Both the position numbers and the translations under genes were made by a program. DNA of 49,059 nucleotides from Candidatus Heimdallarchaeota archaeon B3_Heim (GTDB taxonomy: Archaea > Asgardarchaeota > Heimdallarchaeia > Hodarchaeales > Hodarchaeaceae): the NCBI GenBank assembly GCA_003144275.1, contig NJBF01000034.1, positions 1 to 49,059 of the forward strand, in the 5' to 3' direction. Below are positions 8,680 through 17,798 of the stretch, one piece after another. Position 1 is the first letter of the stretch, and each line of letters opens with the position of its first letter. The notes under the pieces were generated by a model. The model saw only the letters and a list, made by a program, of their open reading frames with translations. It searched no databases and was not told the origin of the DNA.

Positions 8680-9651
8680 ATGAGTTCAATTGGAATATTT
8701 CGCTCTTCTGGGTATGTTACAGAAAACATTGTTCATATTGATCTCGAGCAATACAATTCACATGAAGTCTGCTCTGCATTTATCGTAACCTCTCCAAAAT
8801 CGTATGCTATTCTAGATTGTGGAACATCGAATGATGTACCAACATTACTAACTTATCTGACATCGAAACTTAAGGTTTCTCTGAAAAAGATTAAGTATTT
8901 GATACCCACACATTATCATTTTGATCATTTTGGTGGAGGGTGGGCCCTTTGGAACCATATCCAAGATTGCAATCCAGATGTCAAAGTTTTAACCACATCT
9001 AAGACAAAAGAGCAGCTTCAGAACCCTGATCTCCATATGAAACAAGCATATCGAACTTTTGGAAACATGATTGGTGAGATGCATCCAATTCCTGATAAAG
9101 CCTATAATATTGTCTCCCCAAATGAAGAAATCTTTCTTCCTGGTCTCTCTGATACTCATTCCCTTTCCTTAGTTCCTTCCCCTGGCCATTGTGAAGATCA
9201 TGTGTGCCCCACATTGTTTAAAGATAATCGTCCAGAATTTATGTTTGTGGGTGAATCAGGAGGGACAACTATGCATTCGGAAAAATTAGTTACTTTAGGT
9301 TCAAGTATGCCTCCTGAATTTCATTTTAAGACTTATATTAAGAGTTTACAAAATTTAATTAAATCTAATCCAATGAATATTGGACTGGGTCATTTTGGAG
9401 CAATTAAAGGGTTAGATAATTCACTAAAGTTATTGAATGAAAATCTTGAGTTTACAACTTATTTCCGTAAGTTTGTCAAAGAACGATATGAGGAAAAAAA
9501 CGAAACAAGATGGATTGTGGAACAATTCCTTGAACACGAGATCGAGAATCGTGTGGAAATATCGAAAATTGATATGAAATTGTTGATTCGCATAATAGTC
9601 GCACTCGTATACGGCCAACTTATCGATCTTGGATATCGTAATCCGAAATAA
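8680..9651 (+). CDS. Metallo-beta-lactamase-fold hydrolase
   Basis: A 323-residue MBL-fold protein. The zinc motif THYHFDH is at 77-83 (H78, H80, D82, H83), the second ligand in PSPGHCEDH (H170), and a late His in GLGHFGA (H238). The usual bridging Asp appears as Glu in VGESGG (E192), an unusual substitution. A ~80-residue helical C-terminal region follows (ERYEEKNETRWIVEQFLE), as in lactonase/glyoxalase-type proteins. The substrate is unknown. It lies 60 bases after the membrane protein and 18 bases before the kinase-like gene, so the three are probably co-transcribed. Confidence 0.82.
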   Translation: MSSIGIFRSSGYVTENIVHIDLEQYNSHEVCSAFIVTSPKSYAILDCGTSNDVPTLLTYLTSKLKVSLKKIKYLIPTHYHFDHFGGGWALWNHIQDCNPDVKVLTTSKTKEQLQNPDLHMKQAYRTFGNMIGEMHPIPDKAYNIVSPNEEIFLPGLSDTHSLSLVPSPGHCEDHVCPTLFKDNRPEFMFVGESGGTTMHSEKLVTLGSSMPPEFHFKTYIKSLQNLIKSNPMNIGLGHFGAIKGLDNSLKLLNENLEFTTYFRKFVKERYEEKNETRWIVEQFLEHEIENRVEISKIDMKLLIRIIVALVYGQLIDLGYRNPK

Positions 9652-9668
9652 TTTCGGGAAATTGGAAT

Positions 9669-10622
9669 GTGACTAATTCAATGACGTTCTATGAGGAGCA
9701 AAATCCCAAAGATATCAGTATTTCTCAAATTTTGCCTGCTCTTAACAAATTTCTACCTAATACTAACAAAAACGATATAAAATTTCTCTATCATGGAACA
9801 TACAATGTTTTTGAGGTCAAAAACGATTTTATCTTTCGTATTCCTGATGAATCTTTAAGGAACACGAAAGGAATCCAATTAATACAGAGAGAGGATAAAA
9901 TTCTAAAATTAATAAAACCGCATCTTTCAATTCTAATTCCTGATCCAGTTTTCATTGATTTAACTAGAAATACACCGCTAATGGGTTACAAAAAGATACC
10001 AGGAATTTCTCTATCAAAATTTATACACAAAATTGATAATACGTATCTTATTAAGCTTGCAAAATCCATTGGTAGATTTTTGAATCAACTGCACAATAAA
10101 AAACTGGTTAAGATATATACTGATAATTTTGGTGTAGATTACACAAATTTCATTGATTCATACCATGACGTTTGGGAAAAGGAATATCGTGAAGTAAAAT
10201 CTATTGTTTGGTCCTTTGTTGAAGACTATCAGAAAGCTTGGATTCAAACTCTATACACCCGCTTCTTATCTAAAATTAGTGATTTCACCTTTGAACCAAC
10301 AATTGTCCATGGAGATTTTGATACCTCTAATATCCTTGTTGATCCCATTTCGTGTAATCTTTCAGGAATTATAGATTTCGAAGAGACTAAGATTTTCGAC
10401 CCTGCAGTTGATTTTCTCTTTTTCCGGGAAGGTAAGCTCTTTCTAAATGAATTAATGGCCACTTATAATGGAGTAATTGATAAGTACTTTGTTGAAAGGA
10501 TGCAATTCACATTCTCAAGGGCTTTCATTCCCTATATTCTATATGGAGCAAACAATAACATTCCAACACTGATTGAGGCAGGTTTGCAACTCCTTTCAGA
10601 ACGAATGACGATATTCCCATAG
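9669..10622 (+). CDS. APH/choline kinase-like phosphotransferase
   Basis: A 317-residue protein kinase-fold small-molecule kinase. The Brenner motif HGDFDTSN (214-221) and the metal-binding IDFEE (235-239, in place of DFG) are clear. The N-lobe has the IFRIP strand with Arg where the Lys usually is, as in many aminoglycoside-phosphotransferase-family proteins. The hinge region is MGYKKIPG. The family phosphorylates aminoglycosides, homoserine, choline, sugars and similar molecules; nothing here fixes the substrate, and drug resistance should not be assumed. The start is GTG 9669 or ATG 9681. The preceding MBL gene ends 18 bases upstream. Confidence 0.82.
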   Translation: MTNSMTFYEEQNPKDISISQILPALNKFLPNTNKNDIKFLYHGTYNVFEVKNDFIFRIPDESLRNTKGIQLIQREDKILKLIKPHLSILIPDPVFIDLTRNTPLMGYKKIPGISLSKFIHKIDNTYLIKLAKSIGRFLNQLHNKKLVKIYTDNFGVDYTNFIDSYHDVWEKEYREVKSIVWSFVEDYQKAWIQTLYTRFLSKISDFTFEPTIVHGDFDTSNILVDPISCNLSGIIDFEETKIFDPAVDFLFFREGKLFLNELMATYNGVIDKYFVERMQFTFSRAFIPYILYGANNNIPTLIEAGLQLLSERMTIFP

Positions 10623-10638
10623 TAAAATTATATTGCTT

Positions 10639-11481
10639 TCAATTCAGTGGAACTTGGACTCGCTCATGTGAAGCAATTTTACTTACCGATTTCAAGCCAT
10701 TCTTCTTTAAAAAATGAACCGTAGGTTCAAATGCATATCCTACATCTGCAGGACGATGAGCATCGCTTCCAATAACAAGAGGAATCTTTCTCTCTATTAA
10801 TTCCTTGATAATACGTTTGTTTGGGTATAATTCTTTTTCAGATTTTCTTAATCCAGAAGTGTTAATTTCGACTGCCATATTACTAGTTTCGAGCGCATCT
10901 AACACTCGTAATATGCTTTCCCATATTCTCTCTTCATTATCAGTTGTAAAGCCGAGTTTCTTAATGACATCAAAATGTCCAAGAATATCATAGAAATTAC
11001 TTCTGACTAGTTCAAGTAAATCGCTGTAATATGACAATTGCAGGGTATCTTTCCCATTATTTTTTCGTGATAACTCATCTGGCAATGTAAATGAACTATC
11101 AATTGGTATGATGTGATCTTTCCATTTTAAACCATGTATAGATCCGATTAAATAATCCAGATCAGATAAATACGGTTTTAATGCTTGTTTGTATTGCGAA
11201 AAGATAGGTTTATGGAAGTCGACTTCAAAAGCAACCATGGTTTGGATCTTTGATTTGAAGTTCTCTTGTAATTCCTTTGCAGTGGATAAATAATTCGGTA
11301 ATTCAGAAATATCCATAGCATACCTGTGAAACTGGGGAGGTAAGAGACACATTGGAAAATGGCCACTAAGTCCAATCTCAGGTAGCCCAAGAGAAATCGC
11401 TACTCGAATATATTCCATTAAATGACCATCAGCGTGATTACAACGAAATGAATGAGTATGATAATCACCAGGCAAGAACAT
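10639..11481 (-). CDS. PHP-family phosphoesterase, histidinol-phosphatase (HisJ) type
   Basis: A 280-residue PHP domain protein. Metal ligands are visible as DYHTHS (H8, H10), CNHADGH, FEVDFH, GSIHGLKW, GHFDVIKK and GSDAHRP. Length and motif order match HisJ-type histidinol phosphatase, but related PHP proteins act on other phosphoesters and no his genes are nearby. The start chosen is ATG 11481; the open frame reaches 11532, but a TATA-like element on the minus strand (11536-11547) would put the transcript start downstream of that. It is convergent with the APH-like gene, 16 bases apart, and divergent from the GTPase operon. Confidence 0.85.
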   Translation of the reverse strand: MFLPGDYHTHSFRCNHADGHLMEYIRVAISLGLPEIGLSGHFPMCLLPPQFHRYAMDISELPNYLSTAKELQENFKSKIQTMVAFEVDFHKPIFSQYKQALKPYLSDLDYLIGSIHGLKWKDHIIPIDSSFTLPDELSRKNNGKDTLQLSYYSDLLELVRSNFYDILGHFDVIKKLGFTTDNEERIWESILRVLDALETSNMAVEINTSGLRKSEKELYPNKRIIKELIERKIPLVIGSDAHRPADVGYAFEPTVHFLKKNGLKSVSKIASHERVQVPLN

Positions 11482-11600
11482 TACACATCTAAACTCACAT
11501 AATTGTTGTATGAGATAAAAGGATGACATCAATACGAATAATTATACGATTTACAAGGTCTCGCTAACCAGATGTTGCGTAATAGGTAGGTATTTCGTAG

Positions 11601-11610
11601 TGTATTTAAC
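11601..11610 (+). promoter_or_regulatory. TATA box of the three-gene GTPase operon
   Basis: TGTATTTAAC lies 36-45 bases before ATG 11646, so transcription should start ~11,630 and leave a very short leader. It lies in the divergent gap with the PHP gene. Confidence 0.45.
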
Positions 11611-11645
11611 CCATCAGGAATAGTAACCAACTAGGTCGATACACA

Positions 11646-13349
11646 ATGACAATTTTCGAAGAGGCCGAAAGTCTTTGGAAAACGTATGTAGCTCATAAAA
11701 AGTGGTTTTCCACGGTATTAGGCGAGACGTGGTATGTACGTTATCCGGTGGATTCAATCGGAACGGAAGAAGCTAAAACCTACAAACGGTCCCTTTTCTT
11801 GGGTGATGATTCTGTTCATGCATGGGAGGCAACAGGTGTACGTAACAAAATTATCCAGCGTTTGATTGATAGCTCTGAATGGAAAATTCGTCCGTGGTAC
11901 GGTGATCTTGGATTTTTTGCTGACCAGATTAGATTTCTTCCTCCCGTTCCAGAAAATGAGTTAGATTTTGTTGTTCGGAAATCATTATTAGCTGAAGATT
12001 ATTTCTCTAGCAGAGATCGGTTTAAAGATACCCGAATCGGACTTCTTAGCTTTCTAGACCCTGAGATAACGGAAAAACCCGAACAGTCCTCATTCATATA
12101 TGATTTAAATCGACCAGAAGATATTGCAAAAAAATATTCAAAATGTCAAATTGAACTTTATGGCTTATTGTCGATAATAATCACTAAACTCTATATCTTA
12201 TCGGATGAAGAAGTATCAGAAGTCATAGATTTCCTTTTTGATTATGACACAGCCGATAAATTACTTGTACGTCGTTTCATTAAACCTAATCGGGATGATA
12301 ATCGTCCCTTCATCGGGGAGCAAAATCCTCATACAAAATTGAAACCTAACTTCTTACTTCGATATATTGCCGGTGAAGATCCAGAATATTTTCCCTACCG
12401 CATCTTTCACTTATGGCTTCGCTTATTGCTAGCGTTTGACGCGAAGGCAGTTACAGTCCTAGAGGATATGAAAATTGATGTCGTTGAAGAATTCCCTGAT
12501 ATTGAGACAATGAAGAGCGCTTTGCTCTTTTCGACAAGGTTGAATCAATTTAATACAGTGAAAGATAATTTCAGAGCAAAATTGAGAAGTGAATATGCTC
12601 AACAGCGCAATTATAGTGGATATATGTCAGAATTTATTCATATTCTACAAAGTCAGAGAGAACTATTTACTGAGAAGCCCAATTCTACCGTTCTTTCGAT
12701 GCTTGATTTAACAAAGTACCAATCTCAATTCCTATGTCGTGAATTAGGTGACGTAATGATTGAATCAGTCCTGAAAAATCTGGGAAAGCAAATACCTGAA
12801 CCTGAAGGTGTGAGTAAGATTCAATCGAGGCTAATTTTGAATCGAAGAATCAATAATCTTGAAAAATATGTACTCACCAAGGAAGTTGAAGCTGAAGTTA
12901 TAAATATTATAATAAACTTGCATACGCATTTAGGGAGTGAAGCAGAGGAACAAGCTATTGAGGATGCGTTCAAAATTACCTATGATACTCTAGTTCCAAG
13001 AGGAGAAGTTTATTTCAATGAATTAGAGAAAGAAGTTAAAGAGGCTCAAGCTGAAACAGGGGGTATGGATGTAAGAAAGGAACTAATGGAAACTACAGAT
13101 ACACCGCAGAATTTAGCTAAACAGTATGGTAACAAAGCACTTAATCTTGTTGACGACGAAGCTTCAGTAGCTGACATATATTCAAGCATACTAGCATTAA
13201 AAAGTACTGAACTAGCATTTGGAGGAGGAAATATTTCAATATTACAGCAAAGAAAGATTACTCAGTCATTTATTGAGCTATTTAAAGAAGAGTTTAGATT
13301 CCTGGGGTTATTAACGAAAACTTCGGTTGATGGAGCACAGGAGGAATAA
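11646..13349 (+). CDS. Large soluble protein of unknown function, first gene of the GTPase operon
   Basis: A 567-residue protein that I do not recognise. It has no signal peptide or membrane segment. The N-terminal ~110 residues are Trp/Tyr/Arg-rich (WYVRYPVDS, WKIRPWYGDLGFF). The remainder looks helical, with acidic coiled-coil-like stretches near 430-500 (EAEEQAIEDAFK, NELEKEVKEAQAE). The RBS of the next gene (GGAGGA) overlaps its last codons, and only five bases separate the two. Tight linkage with a second large unknown protein and an MglA-like GTPase suggests the three products act together. The mostly helical composition would suit a GTPase effector, regulator or scaffold, but this is inference. 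Confidence 0.8.
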   Translation: MTIFEEAESLWKTYVAHKKWFSTVLGETWYVRYPVDSIGTEEAKTYKRSLFLGDDSVHAWEATGVRNKIIQRLIDSSEWKIRPWYGDLGFFADQIRFLPPVPENELDFVVRKSLLAEDYFSSRDRFKDTRIGLLSFLDPEITEKPEQSSFIYDLNRPEDIAKKYSKCQIELYGLLSIIITKLYILSDEEVSEVIDFLFDYDTADKLLVRRFIKPNRDDNRPFIGEQNPHTKLKPNFLLRYIAGEDPEYFPYRIFHLWLRLLLAFDAKAVTVLEDMKIDVVEEFPDIETMKSALLFSTRLNQFNTVKDNFRAKLRSEYAQQRNYSGYMSEFIHILQSQRELFTEKPNSTVLSMLDLTKYQSQFLCRELGDVMIESVLKNLGKQIPEPEGVSKIQSRLILNRRINNLEKYVLTKEVEAEVINIIINLHTHLGSEAEEQAIEDAFKITYDTLVPRGEVYFNELEKEVKEAQAETGGMDVRKELMETTDTPQNLAKQYGNKALNLVDDEASVADIYSSILALKSTELAFGGGNISILQQRKITQSFIELFKEEFRFLGLLTKTSVDGAQEE

Positions 13350-13354
13350 AAAAT

Positions 13355-15301
13355 ATGGTAGACTTATCTAACATCGAGAAACAACTGGAAGACGAATTTG
13401 GTCAATTGGGAATTAATTATTTATTTCCCCAGCTAGATGTTATTCGTTCAGCTCGAAATTTAGCATCTAATATCGAAGATGCACGATTAATGACAGAGAA
13501 ATTCTTCTTATCCTATAAAATGATTGAGCAATGGCTAGCTCCGGTAATTGTTCCAATTAATGATAACTTATTTGGTCTAGAATCACATTTACGTGACCTT
13601 CAATCGCAAATTAAGCATCTCATTACAGAAGAAGAGATAATATATTGGAAAGATGTAGCAAATAGTGAAAATGCCAGTATTAAGTCCTTATTTTCTGATA
13701 TCGACTCACTACGGAAGTATATTCTCGATCAACGTGCAAAATTACTTCAATCCGCACATCGACATGAATTACCAGAGTTATTTGGTTTAGTCCTTTGGCC
13801 TTATACTGAATACACTGATGTAAAAGACGCAGTAAATGATGTACGGAAGATTTATTTTGGGCCAAACAATAGTTATCGAAAACAAAATCTTCTAACTGAT
13901 GCATTAATACTTACCGCATTATCGGAAGATGTATTAACTCATAAATCACAAACAAGGCAATCGTTCCATCAAATTGATAGTTTAATCGAAACCTCTCTTA
14001 CTTTTAGACGGGTTGAGGAGCAATTTGAATGGTCTAAGTATCAGCGAGATCCAAGTGACGGACAGTTTAATGAAGGTCAAGTGTTCTCAATAATGGACAA
14101 TTTAATGCCTGGATATCCACGTGATGAACTCAGAAAAGGACTGAACACATTTTATGATTCATCTCTCGATAAGTACCCCATTGGTAAGTTTATAGCATGG
14201 CTTTCAGATATCATGCGTATGAATACTATGGCAAAAAGTCAGGGGGAAGACCGACCAGGTGAATTACGACTCAAGAAGGAGCATTTACTAGGGCTCTCAA
14301 TTATGGATAAACATCGCAACAGCGAAGTACTTGGGAATATTGGAGATCTGCAAGGCACATTTGAAAGAATACTAGCGCCATTTCACGAATTGAAACAGAA
14401 TAATGTGTTCATGCAAAGTTCTCAATTTGTGATAGATAATGTGCTAGAAATTCCTTCAAGAGCCTGGATATACGACTACAGTGGTGTTGAAACAGAAATC
14501 CTTAGATCCACTCTATTCATGCTATCTGATAGACAGCCAAAGTTTGATGTCTTAGAAATTTGTCAAAAATTATCCAATATTGTCTTATCAGGCAGAGTTA
14601 ATAGGAATGATCTTAATGATGGGAATTATGTCTTAACGAATAAATTATCTGTCAGATTGTGGGACTATATCAGCAATCAACTGATGAAACTTCTTGAAGA
14701 GACGTTGATTCACGAGGAAATTCAATCTGTTCGTTTGCTTAAGAGCATCTTTTCAAGTGAGGATACGACATCATTGATCACTGCAAAGAAATTTGCTCCA
14801 GTATACCAAGTAAATATCGATTTCAAGCGGGGAATCTCTTTTGATGAGAAGGGTGTTCATCCAGAGACATTAAGCATTTGGATCCGCTCTGGATTTCCAT
14901 TTGAATATCGCTACGCCCAAATGGCCGGCTATCCTTGGTTTTTTGACACAAACCTTTTACTAGAATCACTTGTAATTGAAGCTTTATCTCTTCCATCCTT
15001 TAAAGTTTCTTCACTTCATGAAAATGTTAAATTACGACAAGCAGTATTTATGGTTGATGATTTAACTTATATTATCTATTATGATACTCATCCCGAGGGA
15101 ATATCTGCGTTGGCGTTTAAAGAAGTCGATATTATGGATGAAGCTGGTATTGATCCTGTTGAGATTATTTATCGTCCCCACAAATACCTATCATTGGGTC
15201 CAGAGAAAAATAATTTACATTTAGTTTTAGATAATGCACGTGCTAAAGATCCTAAGGATCTAATGACTGTTATTTCAAATATTAAGTATAAAAGGAGATA
15301 G
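13355..15301 (+). CDS. Large soluble protein of unknown function, second gene of the GTPase operon
   Basis: A 648-residue protein that I do not recognise. Residues ~1-130 are helical and coiled-coil-like (IEKQLEDEFGQLG, LESHLRDLQSQIKHL). The centre (130-480) is also mostly helical. The last ~170 residues have alternating strands and helices (IWIRSGFPFEYRY, VFMVDDLTYIIYYDTH, LHLVLDNARA). No catalytic motif or membrane segment is seen. It is five bases after the first gene and five before the GTPase, each joint carrying a strong Shine-Dalgarno. The alpha/beta C-terminus could be the GTPase-binding end, but this is a guess. Confidence 0.8.
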   Translation: MVDLSNIEKQLEDEFGQLGINYLFPQLDVIRSARNLASNIEDARLMTEKFFLSYKMIEQWLAPVIVPINDNLFGLESHLRDLQSQIKHLITEEEIIYWKDVANSENASIKSLFSDIDSLRKYILDQRAKLLQSAHRHELPELFGLVLWPYTEYTDVKDAVNDVRKIYFGPNNSYRKQNLLTDALILTALSEDVLTHKSQTRQSFHQIDSLIETSLTFRRVEEQFEWSKYQRDPSDGQFNEGQVFSIMDNLMPGYPRDELRKGLNTFYDSSLDKYPIGKFIAWLSDIMRMNTMAKSQGEDRPGELRLKKEHLLGLSIMDKHRNSEVLGNIGDLQGTFERILAPFHELKQNNVFMQSSQFVIDNVLEIPSRAWIYDYSGVETEILRSTLFMLSDRQPKFDVLEICQKLSNIVLSGRVNRNDLNDGNYVLTNKLSVRLWDYISNQLMKLLEETLIHEEIQSVRLLKSIFSSEDTTSLITAKKFAPVYQVNIDFKRGISFDEKGVHPETLSIWIRSGFPFEYRYAQMAGYPWFFDTNLLLESLVIEALSLPSFKVSSLHENVKLRQAVFMVDDLTYIIYYDTHPEGISALAFKEVDIMDEAGIDPVEIIYRPHKYLSLGPEKNNLHLVLDNARAKDPKDLMTVISNIKYKRR

Positions 15302-15306
15302 AAACA

Positions 15307-16410
15307 ATGTCAGACACAAGAGAAGAATCAATAAATGCTGGAAGACTTCTCGTTGTAGGTACTCAAGGCGGTGGTAAAACCGCATTAGTAACCATACTAG
15401 CAGCCCGTACAGATCAATCAATGAGTTATGAAGAGGATTTCGGGGGTACAATCGAAACAGAATATCTACGTATTTCATTTGATGAAGGGCGATTTTTTAG
15501 CCTATTATTGCCCGTAGGTGGGCAAGAAAAGTGGCAGAAATTACGTGAACGTTTTGGTAGTACAGCAGAGGGTATGATTATTATTTTAGATTCTTGTACC
15601 AAGAAATTCTGGGTTAATTCTTTATCACAAGCTACATCTATCTCCTCTTTCTTACCGTATGACAATTACCCAATTGCTCCTGTAGTAACCAAACGAGATT
15701 TGAATGAAGGAATTCGTAAAGAAATAGATAATTTCGCACAGACAATCATGGACGGTTTAGAACAGGCCAAAACGTCTCCCATCGTATATTATAGTCGGGG
15801 TTTCCGTATAACAGAAAGAAAAGTTGATCTTCTTGGAGAAATAGTCCCATTCACGATCTTAGAACAGATTATTATCAACAGCTTAGAGTCAAAGTATTTC
15901 ACTGGATTAGTACCAGGTAATGCACGAAAAGGGAAAGTACTGTTGCCAGGATTTAGCCTAGTAAATTGTCGAATTTTGAGTAGAGCATTAACCCAAGAAT
16001 TATGTACTACAACCGAGGGAGACCAGATGGAAATCCTCGGGTTATTGAATGATATGAGACCTAGTATGCTTGAATTAGACACTAATTGGGTTGATTTACT
16101 ACAAAAATATCCTAAAGCAGGAGCTGAACCTCAAGTAAATATAAATGATTTATCACTTGAAGCAATAAAAGATACCATACTCAACAATCTCCTAGCAAGT
16201 GATGCAGATATTAGTGATTTTGTATCAAAACTTGGAACTCTTAATCCAAAGACAGGATGGAGCGTAAGTGGTCATGAACATATCTCAATTTTCGAAGATG
16301 AGGGATTAGGATCTGCAGCTACTCTTATAAGAAAAATGATGGTTGATGTGAAAGAGAGCGTTCGAGTAGACAAATTCAGTGTATTTAATCCAATTGAAGA
16401 ACTTTTTTAG
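15307..16410 (+). CDS. MglA-like P-loop GTPase with long C-terminal extension
   Basis: A 367-residue protein. Residues ~12-195 form a small-GTPase domain: Walker A GTQGGGKT (18-25); a G3 region PVGGQEKW in which the Mg-binding Asp of DxxGQ is replaced, as in MglA-type GTPases, while Gln73 stays; and G4 TKRD (128-131). The extension of ~170 residues (VNINDLSLEAIKDTILNNLL and onward) is helical and unrecognised. MglA-like GTPases switch polarity or motility machinery in bacteria with roadblock partners; here the partners would be the two preceding gene products. The AAGGAGA RBS is 8 bases before ATG. The stop overlaps the end of a small convergent gene by four bases. Confidence 0.85.
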   Translation: MSDTREESINAGRLLVVGTQGGGKTALVTILAARTDQSMSYEEDFGGTIETEYLRISFDEGRFFSLLLPVGGQEKWQKLRERFGSTAEGMIIILDSCTKKFWVNSLSQATSISSFLPYDNYPIAPVVTKRDLNEGIRKEIDNFAQTIMDGLEQAKTSPIVYYSRGFRITERKVDLLGEIVPFTILEQIIINSLESKYFTGLVPGNARKGKVLLPGFSLVNCRILSRALTQELCTTTEGDQMEILGLLNDMRPSMLELDTNWVDLLQKYPKAGAEPQVNINDLSLEAIKDTILNNLLASDADISDFVSKLGTLNPKTGWSVSGHEHISIFEDEGLGSAATLIRKMMVDVKESVRVDKFSVFNPIEELF

Positions 16411-16670
16411 GAGTTTCCATAAGGGAGTGCATTGAGTGAAATCACTGGCGGGGAATTGCTAAACGAGTACATAATTTTTTGTTGAAACTCATCAAAAGAA
16501 TACATTTGGCCTTCATCATCCTTAATGTGAAAGCAAGACTCTTTGACTAGAATCTCAAAAACGTCTGGGGCCATCGTAGGATAGAATGTGTTACTACTTA
16601 ATACACCAAGAGAGATAATTTGAGTTTGTTTGGGTTGAGCACTTCTTTCAAGATAAAAATGTGAGTTCAT
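16407..16670 (-). CDS. Small hypothetical protein (87 aa)
   Basis: An 87-residue protein that I do not recognise. It is soluble, with alternating hydrophobic and acidic stretches (DVFEILVKESCFHIKDDEG, QMYSFDEFQQKIM). Codon use looks like that of its neighbours. It lies convergent to the GTPase gene with a four-base 3' overlap and is followed upstream by a 100-base AT-rich gap. It could be real or a chance frame; the balanced composition favours real. Confidence 0.5.
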   Translation of the reverse strand: MNSHFYLERSAQPKQTQIISLGVLSSNTFYPTMAPDVFEILVKESCFHIKDDEGQMYSFDEFQQKIMYSFSNSPPVISLNALPYGNS

Positions 16671-16772
16671 AGATCATAAACTTGACTCCAGGTCTATAAT
16701 CGGGGATGTTATCTAAGGATTACGATCAGGACTGATAATGTCAACATTGATATTACATCAATATTTTTTTTC

Positions 16773-17798
16773 TCACTTGTTCTGAACAGTGGAGATATCT
16801 GATAATTTCCAAACATCTTCATCTACTACATAGCTGATCAGATTTTTTTCCTGTAATATAGAGAGAACTGCATCAATTTCTTCATGAGAAAGCTCGGGGA
16901 TGTTTCGACACAGTTCTTCAGCCTGAGCAGGTTTTTGATCTAAAAGTTTAAGGATTTTTTTTTCATTAGAAGTTTTAACCTGATTAAAAGCATTTTTTAA
17001 TGTTTTAGAACTCTCTAGTGGAAATTCTATAATATCAATATCCTCCTGATCTTCGTGATGTAAAGTATGATGTACCCGCTCTAAAACTGCTAAATGAACC
17101 TCTTGGATAAAACTTCTAGGTACTCCTTTATCTAAACCTATTTGAACTGGAGTTGTCAATCCCACTGTTTGTAGTTCCAATACTCCACGAGTGAGTCGTA
17201 AGCCAAATAATATAAGACGCAGAACAATCAAAATAACAAGAATACTGATGATTATAACCGTCATTTGTGCCAAGAAGGAATCTATCAAAACATTTGTTAA
17301 TATAAACATCATTAGTGAAACTGTGAGTGTTCCTAATAGAGCTAATCCTAGCGCTCCTCGATTAAATGGTGCACGTCCATACGAGATAATTGAAATTTGA
17401 TCGATTGAAAGAGAAAGCTCACGTTTGACCCTAAGAATTTTTTCCAGAATACTTAGGTACTTTATTACCACTCGTTCAGAAGATAAGAAAATCATTTCCA
17501 CTCGTGTAGCAGAGTATACAACACCAATAAAAAGAAGAGCTAGTAATGTAGTTATCATTATGAAGGGAATGAATAATGTAGAGTTAAATATCCCTAATAA
17601 AATTACACTAATTATCACAACAAGAATAATAAAGGCCGCTAAATATAGAGATTCAGAAAAATAGATGATTTCTGTTGCCGATACTAGCTTTTCTTCGTGA
17701 ATCAACATTTTTTTCGCTTCATTGTTCAAGTTATACACCCCAACGAGTAAAGCCAACATCCTTAATCGAAATTTTTGGCGAATGTCCCTAATAATCAT
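16773..17798 (-). CDS. Membrane protein with PH-like segment and C-terminal winged-helix-like domain
   Basis: A 341-residue protein. Two pairs of membrane helices (~50-95 and ~155-200) flank a segment VEMIFLSSERVVIKYLSILEKILRVKRELSLSIDQISII, which has the strand pattern of a bacterial PH (bPH2/DUF304) domain. After a charged linker, residues ~270-335 look like a winged helix (KILKLLDQKPAQAEELCRNI, ELSHEEIDAVLSILQEKNLI). The ATG overlaps the stop of the upstream gene (TAATG), so the two are translationally coupled and probably form a membrane complex. A membrane-tethered winged helix could bind protein or DNA; its role is unknown. Confidence 0.75.
   Translation of the reverse strand: MIIRDIRQKFRLRMLALLVGVYNLNNEAKKMLIHEEKLVSATEIIYFSESLYLAAFIILVVIISVILLGIFNSTLFIPFIMITTLLALLFIGVVYSATRVEMIFLSSERVVIKYLSILEKILRVKRELSLSIDQISIISYGRAPFNRGALGLALLGTLTVSLMMFILTNVLIDSFLAQMTVIIISILVILIVLRLILFGLRLTRGVLELQTVGLTTPVQIGLDKGVPRSFIQEVHLAVLERVHHTLHHEDQEDIDIIEFPLESSKTLKNAFNQVKTSNEKKILKLLDQKPAQAEELCRNIPELSHEEIDAVLSILQEKNLISYVVDEDVWKLSDISTVQNK

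Noticed and set aside
9669..10622. Calling the APH-like kinase an antibiotic-resistance gene
   Set aside because: Only the general kinase motifs are present; the family has many metabolic substrates and nothing points to aminoglycosides.
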